Notes: generated by a model from the letters alone, not told the origin. Counted from the first letter of the stretch, positions 14,134 to 23,735 are shown. The stretch is 46,256 bases of DNA from CAZMVU01 sp964569295 (GCA_964569295.1 CAZMVU010000011.1:1-46256); one strand, 5' to 3'. A program made the numbers and translations.

Positions 14134-17100
14134 CTACTTCTTGGTTTGCGCCTCGCCCGTATGAAACGCGCCCGGCCAGCCGCCGTGCGCCTCGATGATA
14201 GCGTCAATCTCGCCCATGAGGCGGAGGGTCTCGCGGAGCGCCACCACGATTTTCTGATAATGGGCGATGTCGCCGTCGCTCAGGCTGCGGCCGGCTTTCT
14301 TCCGGTCGGCGAGCCATTTGTGGCACACCTGATACCCGCCGATGTGGAAGTTCCAGACTTCCTCGGGCACACGGTCGAAGTACGACGTGCTGTTGATTGT
14401 CACCTGGCCCACGCCGTCCACGACCTCGGCCAGGGCCTTGCTCCGCTCGCCCACCTTCTTCACCGCGCGGTCGTCGCCCACGAAGGGGTAGTCGGCCGGT
14501 GCGTGGTCGAGCAGGGCCAGCATCTCGGCTTGGTGGCCGCAGCGATCCTCGCCGTAGCCGTCGAGCAGATGCAGCGTCACCAGCCGCTCGCCCAACGCGC
14601 CGAGTTCCCGGAAGAGCGGGAGCGCGCCCGGGAGAGGAACGCGGGCGAAGTCGCGGGTGAGAAACTCCTTGTACCGCGACCGGTAGGTGGGACTGTGCAG
14701 TACGCCGTAGAGGTAGTAGAACAAGTCCTCAGCGGCAAACGATGCCTGCAAGTCGCCCCGGCCGACACCTTGCCACTTCAGTCCCAGCAGCGATCCAAAG
14801 CGTTCCACCACCTCCCGGTCCAGGTTGGGAACGAAGACCGGCCGGCCGTCTTTTGCGCGCCCCTGCGCCTCCATGTCGTCAGCGTCGAGTGCGCGGTAAA
14901 GCGGGAAGAGGTATCCGCGTTCCCGGCTCTTGTTTGAAACATAGCAATCGTCAGTCAAGTTTACAGTGGGCAAGATGTGCCGCCAAGACTCGCTGACAAT
15001 CTGCCGGCAAGTATAGAGCCCCAAATTGTCCCCCGCGAGCATATGGCGCGTGACTCCCGGGCGGGGCCTACAAATGAAGCCGCGGCTCGTGCCGGTATAG
15101 TACGTGCAGCGCGTGTCGAACGGCCGGTAGAGCACCGGCGCCAGGTGTTTTTCCGATGGCCCGGAAGCACGGACATCTTTCTGCGCAAGCTCCACGGTCC
15201 AGTCCTGAACGTCTTTCCCCAACTGAAACCTCTGGCGCGCAACCTCGCGCTCCATGGCGGCGAAATCCTGCACCGTCTGCCACACCTGCTGGCGTTCCCA
15301 GTGGATGGTGAGGCTGTCGCGCGCGGTGACCATACCGACGGAATTGATTGCTAGCATCGCATGTAGTGAAGGCCAAACGCCGTACTCACACCAAAGGTCT
15401 CTGTTTTCAGGGCAGAAGAGGTAAAACGGTTGTTGCGGTTGAAGACCGACCTTGGCGATCCCCGCCGCCGTGTTTGCCAGGAGATGTTTGTATTTGGCCG
15501 CCCGCAGACCAGACACATCGCCATGCTGCACCTTGCACTGCTCTGTGTCTGGCTCCTTCGAGAAGACAGCCACCGCAACCCCTTGTTGAATGTCAAACAC
15601 ATTGTTGTCAGGCGAACCGTCCGGCGCGGTCTCACGCTTTTTTGTGTTTCCGTGCAGATCGACCACTTTGATATTCGTGAAGGAGTGCAAAAGACCTTGG
15701 CGCATGCCGCGGAATGTGGGGTTGTCAAGGTAGCCATGGTTCGTGATAAATGACCACACACCCGCCTCAGCAAGCTGTATGCGCCAGTGCGCGTATCGCA
15801 TGAACTTGACGTAGTCGTCGTTCAGCCACTTGGGATTGCGTTCCCCAAGGGGTTTCCCGTCCATCTCGAAGTAGTTTGCCGACGGCTCCACGCCGCCGCG
15901 CAGCAGTCTTGCCGCCCATTCACTGTCATTGGCCGAGTGGCCGCTATACGGCGGATTGCCGATGACTACCGTAACCGGCACGTCGCGCTTTGTGGCGTTG
16001 GCTTGCTGGGTTTCGTGTGCGAGGGCGGGTGCGAGCGTGCGCAGGTAGTCGCCGGGGTCGATGGGTTCCTCGAGGGCGTTGGTGAGGTAGATGCGGGCGC
16101 GCTCGTCGGATTGGAAGCGGTAGCCGGTTGCCTGCAGCTTGAGGCCGATTTTCATGTGGGCGACGGCGTAGGGGGCCATCATCAGTTCGAAACCGTAGAG
16201 CCGGGGGAGCAGGTGCTTCGGCACGTAGCGGTTCCAGAGCGTATCGATCTCCTTTTCGCGCTTGCCCTCCTGCTTCCACTTGCTGATCATGGTCTGGTGG
16301 ATGAGGTCGATGGCCTCGACGAGGAAGGTGCCGGTGCCGGTGGCGGGGTCGAGAATCTGGACGAAGGGTTCCTTGGGCGATGCATGCCTTGGGAGCTTCA
16401 TGCCGGGGAACTTGCGGCGCATGTCGCCCCAGGTGGCGGTGTCGGCGAGGCCGTCTTCGAGGCCAAAGTCCTGCTGCAATACCTGGTGTACGCTGCGCAC
16501 GATGAAGGACACGACGGGCTTGGGCGTGTAGAAGACGCCGCGCTCGACGCGCCGCCGGCGGTCGTACTCGGAGAGAAAGTCCTCATAGAAGTGGATGACC
16601 GGGTCTTCCTCGGGGTTCCGGTCATCGAAGTCGTGGAGCACGGCCTCCATGTTGGCGTCGCGCAACATGCCAACGACCTCGTTGACGCCCAGTTCGTCGA
16701 AGTCGAGGGCGGGCACACCGTCTTTCTTGCGGCCGCCGGCACTGAGGAAGGTCTCCATGAGTTCCTTGAGGAAGGGGTTGGTGACGGGGATCATGTCGGC
16801 GATAGTGTCGGCGGTGAGGCCGGCGGGCCGGGACACGCGGGCGGAGAGCAGGCCGTAGGCGACGGTCTGGGCGTACATGTCGGCGAAGTCGTCTTCCGAC
16901 AGGTCTTTCAGCAGCGAGTTCTGGAAGGCGCGGTGCTGCCTGGTGAGGGGGCCTTCGCGGCCTTCGCGCTTGTTCTCGACAGCGAGCACGCTTTTCGCCT
17001 GGTCGCGGATATCGCGGGCGAGGGTGGCGAGGCGTGAGGCCAGCTGCTTCGCCGTGGTGATAACCTCGCGGTGGCGCAGGGTAAAGGCGGCAGCCCATGT

Positions 17101-17661
17101 TTCGCGCCATTTCTCCACGGCCTGGGGGTCTTCGGGCCAGGCGAGCTTGTTTTTGAGGGCCTGGTGCACGTCGTTCACATGGAGCACGGTGTCGCGGTCC
17201 TCCCAGTGGAGCACGCGCAGCGCCGCGAGATCGCCCGGGTGGTGCGGGTCTTCGCTGAAGTGGGCGAAAGAAATGGTGCGGTGTTCATCGTCGCCATACG
17301 CGGACAAGAAAAGCAGATCGTTCATGTCCCACGCGGCGCGGTCCGCAGCGCTGGCATCGGCCCGCTTCTTGACCACGAGGCCGCGCAGGATGCGGCGGAT
17401 AACCGTGACGGGCAGGCGCTTGGGCTCGAAGAAGACGAAGAAGATGCCGAAGGGCTGGCTGTTGGTGAGCGGGCGCAACTGCTTTATGTACTTCACTTTT
17501 GCGGCTTGTTTCGGATCGAGGCCGATCTCTTCCGGTTCGTACTCGTAGGTGAGATCATCGAAGTTCTCTTCCTCGATGGGCCAGCCGAGTTCGTCGCGCA
17601 GGTAGCCGACGAGCTGGCGAAAGGTCCGGATATCCTGAAGTTGTCTTCCACTGAGCGCCAT
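14134..17661 (-). CDS. large adenine-specific DNA methyltransferase (Eco57I/type ISP-like)
   Basis: 1175 aa. AdoMet motif I is DPATGTGTFL near 437, and the catalytic motif IV is NPPY near 568 (VIGNPPYSG), as in gamma-class N6-adenine methylases. The block FYTPKPVVSFIVRSV before motif I is typical of Eco57I, type ISP and BREX PglX-like enzymes. The first 200 residues include FGIFFVFFEPKRLPVTVIRR, a domain common to type ISP-like proteins, possibly a degenerate nuclease fold; no clear PD-(D/E)XK signature is visible. The last 500 residues should hold the target-recognition region. The protein is too short to carry its own helicase as LlaGI does; a separate PLD-helicase is encoded upstream. Likely role: modification and target recognition in a multi-subunit restriction system. 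Confidence 0.88.
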   Translation of the reverse strand: MALSGRQLQDIRTFRQLVGYLRDELGWPIEEENFDDLTYEYEPEEIGLDPKQAAKVKYIKQLRPLTNSQPFGIFFVFFEPKRLPVTVIRRILRGLVVKKRADASAADRAAWDMNDLLFLSAYGDDEHRTISFAHFSEDPHHPGDLAALRVLHWEDRDTVLHVNDVHQALKNKLAWPEDPQAVEKWRETWAAAFTLRHREVITTAKQLASRLATLARDIRDQAKSVLAVENKREGREGPLTRQHRAFQNSLLKDLSEDDFADMYAQTVAYGLLSARVSRPAGLTADTIADMIPVTNPFLKELMETFLSAGGRKKDGVPALDFDELGVNEVVGMLRDANMEAVLHDFDDRNPEEDPVIHFYEDFLSEYDRRRRVERGVFYTPKPVVSFIVRSVHQVLQQDFGLEDGLADTATWGDMRRKFPGMKLPRHASPKEPFVQILDPATGTGTFLVEAIDLIHQTMISKWKQEGKREKEIDTLWNRYVPKHLLPRLYGFELMMAPYAVAHMKIGLKLQATGYRFQSDERARIYLTNALEEPIDPGDYLRTLAPALAHETQQANATKRDVPVTVVIGNPPYSGHSANDSEWAARLLRGGVEPSANYFEMDGKPLGERNPKWLNDDYVKFMRYAHWRIQLAEAGVWSFITNHGYLDNPTFRGMRQGLLHSFTNIKVVDLHGNTKKRETAPDGSPDNNVFDIQQGVAVAVFSKEPDTEQCKVQHGDVSGLRAAKYKHLLANTAAGIAKVGLQPQQPFYLFCPENRDLWCEYGVWPSLHAMLAINSVGMVTARDSLTIHWERQQVWQTVQDFAAMEREVARQRFQLGKDVQDWTVELAQKDVRASGPSEKHLAPVLYRPFDTRCTYYTGTSRGFICRPRPGVTRHMLAGDNLGLYTCRQIVSESWRHILPTVNLTDDCYVSNKSRERGYLFPLYRALDADDMEAQGRAKDGRPVFVPNLDREVVERFGSLLGLKWQGVGRGDLQASFAAEDLFYYLYGVLHSPTYRSRYKEFLTRDFARVPLPGALPLFRELGALGERLVTLHLLDGYGEDRCGHQAEMLALLDHAPADYPFVGDDRAVKKVGERSKALAEVVDGVGQVTINSTSYFDRVPEEVWNFHIGGYQVCHKWLADRKKAGRSLSDGDIAHYQKIVVALRETLRLMGEIDAIIEAHGGWPGAFHTGEAQTKK

Positions 17662-17725
17662 GGGGCCTGTTCACCTTATCTTGATGGTTTTCACAATTGC
17701 CGTGGGATACGTGTTGTGGGGCCTG

Positions 17726-18040
17726 TCAATCTTCCCACTTACAGGGGACACGCAACCCACCGATGTCTACTTCTCTTTCCAGTCCGATCAGGGCAATCTG
17801 TGCCTTCGGGAATACAGGCCGTGCACGCTGGTCTACCTTGGGCAATGAAGACCACGGTATGATCGCCGCCCGGGGCCAAGTGCCTTCGGAGGGAATGGAC
17901 ATAGGCGCATCTCGGCACTGAAGCAGCATCTGCCCGTTCTCATAGGCAATGCGCAACGTGCGGCGCCCCTTCTCCTGCTTCAGATACGAAAGGGCAGCCA
18001 CAAACATGGTCATATTCACATTGAGCACGGGTTCTTCCAT
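17726..18040 (-). CDS. 104-aa protein of unknown function between helicase and methylase
   Basis: The frame begins MEEPVLNVNMTMFVAALSYL and continues with strand-rich segments (RTLRIAYENGQMLLQ, AAIIPWSSLPK, AQIALIGLE). GAGGGGA lies eight bases before the ATG. It starts 17 bp after the helicase stop and ends 64 bp before the methylase start, so it belongs to the operon. I do not recognise a domain; the alternating strands and one N-terminal helix suggest a small alpha/beta accessory subunit. Candidate roles include linking the helicase-nuclease to the methylase or modulating their activity, but these are guesses. Confidence 0.65.
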   Translation of the reverse strand: MEEPVLNVNMTMFVAALSYLKQEKGRRTLRIAYENGQMLLQCRDAPMSIPSEGTWPRAAIIPWSSLPKVDQRARPVFPKAQIALIGLEREVDIGGLRVPCKWED

Positions 18041-18057
18041 TTACACAATCCCCTCGA

Positions 18058-21000
18058 TTAACTGACTTCCATCCACGCCTTCAGTGTTGCCTTGACGCCA
18101 ACCGGTGCATTCATCCGCCGGAAATAGTCTCTGTCTATGCGCTTTTCCACCTTCTTGCGTATAGCGCGCAGGGTATCGGCATCGAGCGTGGTATGGCGCG
18201 GGGTGTCGGGCGTGCTGCGGATGATGCTGGCGATCTCGGCGGGGTCCGTGGCGATCTGGTCGTGGTCGAGGTCGTAGTAGAACCACTGGGCGCGGCCGGC
18301 CTCCTCGGTCCATGCCTCTTTACCGGCGGAACTGGCATTGGGGTATTCGGCATCGAGGGCGGGCAGGCTGTAGCAGAAGAAGACGCCCCGGGCGCCCTTG
18401 GCGGGGTGTTGCTTGCCGGAGAAGACACGCAGGGGGAGGTTGTCGAGGGTGGCGGCAAGTTCCGGGTGGTCCTTCAGCATGCGCTGGAATTCGAGGTGGA
18501 GTTTCTCGCGCGTGGTTTCCTCGCCTTCGTATTCTTTGATGAAGTCCCGCAGGGCGTCGTAGTCGTCTTCGGGCGTGAGCAGGCGCTTGCCCTCGATGCC
18601 GAAGGTCTTGGAGATTTTGAGCACCTTGTGGGACACGAGGGCATAGAGCCGGAGCAGGCTGTCGAGTTCGTCAGGGGGGAGGAAGTTCCAGTAGGCGACG
18701 GTTCCGCGCACTTCCTGCTGGCTGGGGTGGTCCTCGATGATTCTGGCTTCGACCTCGGGGTCGAGGCGGCGGTCGACACGGCCGATACGCTGCATGAGGC
18801 GCACGGGGTTCCAGTGAAGATCGTAGTTGATAAGGCGCGTGGCGTCCTGGAGGTTGAGGCCCTCGGAGAGCACGTCGGTGGCGATGAGGATGCGGGTCTC
18901 GGGGATTCCCTTGGCCGCGAGGTCCGGCGATGTCATTCCGTTGTAGTAGGGCGAAAACTGGCAGATGATATCGGCCCGCCTGCGCTTGGTGGTGCTGTCG
19001 ACCTGGTCGATGTGGGTGAACCCGGCTTTTTCCAGCTCGTGTTTCAGGTATTTGGCGGTGGCGTGGTACTCGGTGAAGATGAGGACTTTGTGTTTGCTGA
19101 GGGCGGAATCGTTCTTCAACAACTTGATAAGCGCCTGCAACTTGTTATCATGGCGCGGCTGGAAGCGCTTCAACTCAGCGATGAATTGAACGAGTTGCTC
19201 CATGTCGAGCAGGGTTTCGTTCAGAATCTCGTCCAGCTTGTATTCGCCGGGCTTGAGTTCCTCGGCGGCCTCCAGCATCTCCGGCGTGAAGATGTCCGAG
19301 GATTCGTCATCGGGTTCCGGGTCGGTAAAGTCCATCTGCTGCTCGATAGCCCAATCCACGGTTTCCCCGTGAATCTGGCGCCAACGGTGCAACTGTTTCT
19401 TTTGCGCTTCGGTCTCGATGTTCTTCTCGACAAAGGCGATGAGCTTGCCGAGCAGGCTGGCACAGGATTGCTGAAAGGCGACGGGGGAACTTTCGAAGCG
19501 CTTGAGGAACTGGATGCGGATGAGGCCGACGACCTGCTTCTGCCGGTTTTCGAGCTTGGGGTCGATCGTTTCGTCGTCGCCTTTGTAGTACCCCAGCGGG
19601 TAATACATGGGCAGGGCGAACAGCGGGTTCTTCTTGTGGAAGGCTTTTTCCAGGGATTCGAGCAACCGGCCGTAGATTTTCTTCACGGAGTAGTTGGCCA
19701 CTTTGGGGTCTTCGCGCGTGGGGAAGATGGCGGGGGCGCCGTCTTCGTTCTTTTGGCTCTCGCGGACATAGGACCGGCTGCGCTGCACCACGAGTTCTTC
19801 GAAGAGCCGGTCGGTCTTGAGCACGTCCTCGGCTTCGGCCATGTTCACATCAATGGGGCCAGCGTCGTCCTGTTGCCCGTCCCCCGCAACACGCTGCGCG
19901 ATGGCCTTCTCGAGCTTCAGGAAGTGTCCCGGCAGGGAGTTGATGCCGCAGGTACGCTGGAAGTAGCTGTTGTCTCCCTGTGTGAACAGCTCGATTTGGT
20001 GCTGGAGGTCGCGCAGGCTGTTGTTGATGGGGGTGGCGGTGAGCATGTAGATGGGCTTGCCGGCGGCGAGTTCCGCAAGGCGGCGGTAGCGCGAGGGGCG
20101 GCGGCCGTTGCCCCCTTCCTTGCCCCGGTTGCGGAAGTTGTGGGCCTCGTCGATGATGATGACATCGGCACGTTCACGAATGTTCTCCAGGTCGTCATTG
20201 AAGGTCTCGCCTCTGGAGAGGTCCGTATGGCTTATGACTTCGAGGTTGGAATAGCGAGGACCGAAGAGCGACGGCAGCAGCTCCTTGAGCTTGGGTTCCC
20301 AGACGGATTCACGGGCGGACTTGGGCACAAGGAGTAGGACATTCTTCTTGTCGAACTTGATGAGCCGTTCGATGAGCATCATGCCGATGAAGGTCTTGCC
20401 CAGTCCGACGCCATCGCACAGGAACGCGCCGTTGTGCTGGTGCGCAATCTTGAGCAGCGCGTGGTAGCCCTCCTGCTGGTAGCGGTCGAGCTTGCTGTAG
20501 ACCAGCGATTCCTGCTTTTCCCATTCGTTGGCGGTGAGTTCGTGACCCCGGATGAGTTGCTGGAGGGCCTTGGCATAGACCTCGAAAGGGGTATATTCGC
20601 GGATGTGGCGCTCGATGACCTTCAGAATGTCGGGGGTGATCTCCTCCGCGTTGTCCCAGTAGTGCTCGTACCATTCCTGGAGGTTCTCGACGCCCTGGCG
20701 AAGCTGGAGATTCAGCTCGACATTCTGCGTGAGGCCGGGCAGGGTGAAATTGGACGACCCGACCAGCGCGGCGGCGCCGATGACCTGCTTGCGCGCGTGG
20801 GTGATGAAGGCCTTGGCGTGGAACTTCTCCTTACGGTAAACCCGGCACTGGATTTTACCCGCGCGCAAGGCCTCTACAATGGCGGAAACGCCGTGGAGGA
20901 AGTCGTTGCCTTCCTTCTCCCGCTCGAGGCTGTCATCGAGGGTACGTTCAATGCTATTGCGGGCCTTTTCGAAGGCCTGCCTGGTGCGTAGGGTGACCTC

Positions 21001-21201
21001 TTCCCCCATGAGAATGCGGATGCCGTCGAGGCCCTGCCACTTGCCGTCGAGCGCGAGGAGACCGCCGATTTCGAACGTGCCCGTGGCGATGTCGAACCGC
21101 ACCGATTCCTCGGCCCACTCTTGCAGATAGTTCTGAACCTTCCACTCCGTGTCGGCGTTGTCGACGATGAAGAGCGGGGAAGTCAGTTGTCGTCCTGGCA
21201 T
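18058..21201 (-). CDS. PLD-nuclease/SNF2-type helicase fusion
   Basis: 1047 aa. The N-terminal domain is phospholipase-D-like: the HxK motif FHAKAF near 125 followed by VGSSNF near 147 (the Asp of the classic HKD motif is not obvious). A superfamily 2 helicase core follows: Walker A DGVGLGKT near 264, DEAH in VIIIDEAHNFRN near 348, motif III LTATPINN near 386, and the C-terminal lobe with ATDVLSEGLNLQ and QRIGRVDRR near 802. The ATG at 21201 has GGGGAG six bases before it and is preferred to an upstream in-frame start. Similar PLD-SNF2 proteins occur with adenine methylases in anti-phage systems (DISARM-like, type ISP-like), where the helicase translocates on unmodified DNA and the PLD domain may cut. 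It is the first gene of a four-gene operon. Confidence 0.9.
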   Translation of the reverse strand: MPGRQLTSPLFIVDNADTEWKVQNYLQEWAEESVRFDIATGTFEIGGLLALDGKWQGLDGIRILMGEEVTLRTRQAFEKARNSIERTLDDSLEREKEGNDFLHGVSAIVEALRAGKIQCRVYRKEKFHAKAFITHARKQVIGAAALVGSSNFTLPGLTQNVELNLQLRQGVENLQEWYEHYWDNAEEITPDILKVIERHIREYTPFEVYAKALQQLIRGHELTANEWEKQESLVYSKLDRYQQEGYHALLKIAHQHNGAFLCDGVGLGKTFIGMMLIERLIKFDKKNVLLLVPKSARESVWEPKLKELLPSLFGPRYSNLEVISHTDLSRGETFNDDLENIRERADVIIIDEAHNFRNRGKEGGNGRRPSRYRRLAELAAGKPIYMLTATPINNSLRDLQHQIELFTQGDNSYFQRTCGINSLPGHFLKLEKAIAQRVAGDGQQDDAGPIDVNMAEAEDVLKTDRLFEELVVQRSRSYVRESQKNEDGAPAIFPTREDPKVANYSVKKIYGRLLESLEKAFHKKNPLFALPMYYPLGYYKGDDETIDPKLENRQKQVVGLIRIQFLKRFESSPVAFQQSCASLLGKLIAFVEKNIETEAQKKQLHRWRQIHGETVDWAIEQQMDFTDPEPDDESSDIFTPEMLEAAEELKPGEYKLDEILNETLLDMEQLVQFIAELKRFQPRHDNKLQALIKLLKNDSALSKHKVLIFTEYHATAKYLKHELEKAGFTHIDQVDSTTKRRRADIICQFSPYYNGMTSPDLAAKGIPETRILIATDVLSEGLNLQDATRLINYDLHWNPVRLMQRIGRVDRRLDPEVEARIIEDHPSQQEVRGTVAYWNFLPPDELDSLLRLYALVSHKVLKISKTFGIEGKRLLTPEDDYDALRDFIKEYEGEETTREKLHLEFQRMLKDHPELAATLDNLPLRVFSGKQHPAKGARGVFFCYSLPALDAEYPNASSAGKEAWTEEAGRAQWFYYDLDHDQIATDPAEIASIIRSTPDTPRHTTLDADTLRAIRKKVEKRIDRDYFRRMNAPVGVKATLKAWMEVS

Positions 21202-21637
21202 AACAATCTCCCCAGTGCACTGTGTCGCGGCGGACGAGCGCCCCGGACACCACCCAGCGGTCACCCTGTAGACAAAGGATACTGTACCATATCTACCGGC
21301 CAGGAATTAACAGAAGATGCCTGTGGGTGACCTGCCGTGCCGGGACTGCAAAGCCCTTGTAGCAAGAACCCGCAAACTATCATCACTCCGGAATTGTCCC
21401 ATCGCCCGTCATCAGCAGCCGCGCCACGGCCGTCCGCTGCTCCGGCGTCAGCCACCCGAGGGAACGCGCAAGGCCGTCTACAACCGGGTCCGCCGGGGGC
21501 GCATCGGGGGCATTTTCGGGCGGGTCCGCATACCCCGCCCCGGTGCCCCCTTCGGGATTCCCGGTGCCCATATTGGTGCCCACGGGCCGGGCCGGTTTCG
21601 TTAAGTCATTGTCCGCTGCGTGGTTACGCGGTTGATC

Positions 21638-21689
21638 CATCGGCCTTCTAAGCCGAGGGTCCTGGGTTCGAGTCCCAGCGGGCGCGCCA
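21638..21689 (+). tRNA. tRNA-Arg(TCT) 3' fragment
   Basis: The anticodon arm is perfect (TCGGC-CTTCTAA-GCCGA, anticodon TCT at 21647-21649). The T arm is perfect (CTGGG-TTCGAGT-CCCAG), and an acceptor 3' strand CGGGCGC, discriminator G and encoded CCA follow. The matching 5' acceptor strand GCGCCCG and a normal D arm are missing upstream: 21609-21637 gives only a poor, wobble-rich pairing. This is the extent normally duplicated when an integrase uses a tRNA 3' end as attachment site. It could instead be a degenerate tRNA gene. The adjacent defence operon may be the cargo. Confidence 0.65.
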
Positions 21690-22164
21690 TGCAAGCGCAA
21701 CGGCGGTAAGGGTTTACACAAGAGCCTTTGCAGCCGTTTTTCTTGTCCGCCGGGTTCGGGGTACACATAGGTCACAGCGTGCGCCCATTTCAGATAGGCG
21801 ACACCGGCTATCGGCTATCGGATATCGGCGGGCTTGTCGCGGGGGCGTGCTTGCCGGGGGGATTTAGTTGCGGCTCAAGTTGGTCCGCCACTAAACCGCC
21901 GTCTTATCCCTTTGCCTTTGCGGCGGCGCGGCCAAGGTGCGGATGCACCATACTGCACCCCTGCAGCAACATGAATCCCCGCGTTTCCGCCGGTTCCCGG
22001 GCCAGTCTCGGGCGCAAGCCGCCTGCACATCAGCGGTGGCAAGCCACCGCCCTCCAAAGTTACGCCAACGGCCTGGCTATCTCGGCCGCACGTTGGTGTT
22101 CGCCATCGCGGGCCGGTTTCCCCAAGCAAGCGCGCCGCCTTGCGCCGTACCGGCAAAAAGTTAT
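21690..22164. other. gene-free stretch between tRNA fragment and pilins
   Basis: No supported gene. A frame on the minus strand crossing the tRNA fragment to 21383 is an artefact of translated tRNA plus a proline-rich tail, although its end (PVVDGLARSLGWLTPEQR) could be the tail of a vanished integrase. At 22032-22059 lies a 28-bp repeat (internal palindrome GCGGTGGC-AA-GCCACCGC) that recurs as the inverted ends of the element at 45620-45854. Confidence 0.6.
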
Positions 22165-22516
22165 GAAAATGTGTGCATGACTTTGCGGCCGGCTTATGGT
22201 ACGCTACACCCTATTCGGGCTGGGTGCGGCCCGGAAGGCATTATAAGCGGGACTGGCAATGATCGGCTAACAACGGGTGGGTACATTGTGTCTGCCTGGA
22301 GGAGTCATCAATGCGTAAACGCGGTTTCACACTCATCGAGCTGCTGGTGGTCATTGCCATCATCGGCATTCTGGCGGCCATCCTGCTGCCGGCGCTGGCC
22401 CGTGCGCGGGAGTCGGCGCGGCGGGCGAGCTGCCAGAACAACCTGAAGCAATGGGGCCTGGTCTTCAAGATGTACGCCAACGAAGACCCGGGCGAATACT
22501 TCCCCACCATTGCGAT
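22165..22516 (+). repeat. duplicated promoter/N-terminus segment, copy 1
   Basis: This segment is nearly identical to 23736-24091: about 146 bp of upstream DNA plus the first 64 or so codons of the prepilin gene. Differences are confined to a few upstream bases. A shared ATGACT-N17-TACGCT (22177-22205) is a moderate promoter candidate. A GGGCTGGGTGCGGCCC hairpin follows in the leader. Confidence 0.85.
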
Positions 22517-23291
22517 CAGAAATGCTGCGTACTACAATTGTGAGGCAAATCCTCCCACACCCTCGGGGGATGTGTACGGTATCGCAGCCGCGGGACCATG
22601 GCCCCCGTCGATCTATCCGGAATACCTGACGGACCCCGCCATCATCTTCTGCCCGTCCGACGCGAAGGAAGGCCCGGGCGACCTCATCAATCCGACAAGC
22701 GGCGAGATCGATATAGCCTACCCCTGTACATCCGATGCTTCTGATCGCGGTGTCGGCCTCATTGATTCGAGCTACCTATACATGGGCTGGATTTTTGACC
22801 GCACCGACGTAAACCAGTCAACCATAGATGTCGCGGCGTTCGGGGCTATTCCAGGGCTTGATATTGGCGGCCTCACAGGCACTATCCCAGACCAGGCAGT
22901 GGATGCCACGCTCGACATGCTAATCGACCTTGCTGGGGGCAACTTCGAGGGGGGTACAGAGAAGGTGTTCGAAGACCTCAAGACGTCGCCCGGCCTGGGC
23001 AACGGCGGTGGCGACACCGTCTATCGCCTGCGTGAGGGCATCGAGCGCTTCCTCATCACCAACATCAACAACCCGGCCCAGAGTGCGCAGGCCCAGAGTA
23101 CCGTGTGGGTCATGGGAGACAACTTTTCTGCCGGTGTTGACTCGTTCAACCATGTGCCTGGCGGCTCGAACTTCCTCTATCTCGATGGCCATGTCGACTT
23201 CATCCGTTACCAGGAGAACGGGCCGGGGCCGGTCAATGGTCCCGGTGCTCGACTGCTGACGGTTCTCGACGCGGCTTTCGCGGCGTTTTAA
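22311..23291 (+). CDS. prepilin-type protein with H-X9-DG-like motif (paralogue 1)
   Basis: 326 aa. The N-terminus MRKRGFTLIELLVVIAIIGI is a type IV/type II prepilin signal: cleavage after the Gly before FTLIE, methylated Phe, Glu at +5 and a hydrophobic assembly helix. RASCQNNLKQWGLVFKMY follows. Near the end, HVPGGSNFLYLDGHVDF is a variant of the H-X9-DG motif that defines a large pseudopilin family in planctomycetes, Lentisphaerae and Hydrogenedentota. The variable middle (about 65-270) has the cysteines and acidic loops of surface-exposed domains. GGAGG lies before the ATG. The gene has its own leader and terminator and a tandem paralogue 0.6 kb downstream. Likely role: a minor pseudopilin-like surface or secretion protein; the specific partner is unknown. 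Confidence 0.92.
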   Translation: MRKRGFTLIELLVVIAIIGILAAILLPALARARESARRASCQNNLKQWGLVFKMYANEDPGEYFPTIAIRNAAYYNCEANPPTPSGDVYGIAAAGPWPPSIYPEYLTDPAIIFCPSDAKEGPGDLINPTSGEIDIAYPCTSDASDRGVGLIDSSYLYMGWIFDRTDVNQSTIDVAAFGAIPGLDIGGLTGTIPDQAVDATLDMLIDLAGGNFEGGTEKVFEDLKTSPGLGNGGGDTVYRLREGIERFLITNINNPAQSAQAQSTVWVMGDNFSAGVDSFNHVPGGSNFLYLDGHVDFIRYQENGPGPVNGPGARLLTVLDAAFAAF

Positions 23292-23332
23292 GCCGGTAAC
23301 CCGCCGGATTAGAACCCAGACAAGCCAATGCC

Positions 23333-23368
23333 AGCCCCGCTTCGGTGTTTCCGGAGCGGGGCTCTTTG
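23333..23368 (+). terminator. intrinsic terminator after prepilin 1
   Basis: AGCCCCGCT (23333-23341) pairs perfectly with AGCGGGGCT (23355-23363), then ctttg. The same terminator, base for base, follows prepilin 2. The T-run is short. Confidence 0.75.
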
Positions 23369-23396
23369 TGTGTGGCCCCGGGTGACGTGGGCTTCG

Positions 23397-23425
23397 CCCA
23401 CAACCCAAGGCGCAGAGGTCTCGCG
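23397..23425. repeat. dispersed 29-bp repeat
   Basis: The segment beginning CCCACAACCCAAGGCGCAG and ending GTCTCGCG recurs with two mismatches at 32013-32041, followed in both places by related gagggcaagcg / cgggcgagcg sequence. The rest of 23384-23735 between the pilin genes shows no supported gene. Confidence 0.6.
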
Positions 23426-23735
23426 AGGGCAAGCGCCTGCCACCGGCTTGTCCCCCGTAGCGCCTTGGCGAAGGAGGAAACGTCTTCGCAAAGGTGGGGC
23501 CAAGCGAGCCGAAACGCCACGCAAGCCCCCAAGACGGCGGTCGGGGACGCCCGCGCTCCCAGGCACCCGAAAGAGGCTGCTTATAAAACCTCTTGTGGTT
23601 CTTTGCAGAAGGTGGGGTCTAAGGCGCTCAAGGCTGGCACCGCGTCCGCCATAAACTTCAAGCCGGACGCGGCGCCCTTACAGGGGGTAAATAACGGGCT
23701 GCGAACCGCATCATGATCAGCCGCCTGCAAAACAG

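Noticed and set aside
15787..17037. Long plus-strand frame opposite the methyltransferase
   Set aside because: It is antisense to a clear methyltransferase gene; long shadow frames are expected at this GC content.
18193..20337. 714-aa plus-strand frame opposite the helicase
   Set aside because: It is antisense to the helicase motifs, Val/Gly/Glu-rich and without family signals.
21383..21775. 130-aa minus-strand protein across the tRNA fragment
   Set aside because: Its GTRTQDPRLRR segment is the usual artefact of translating a tRNA. Only the short tail might be an integrase remnant, which is too little to call.
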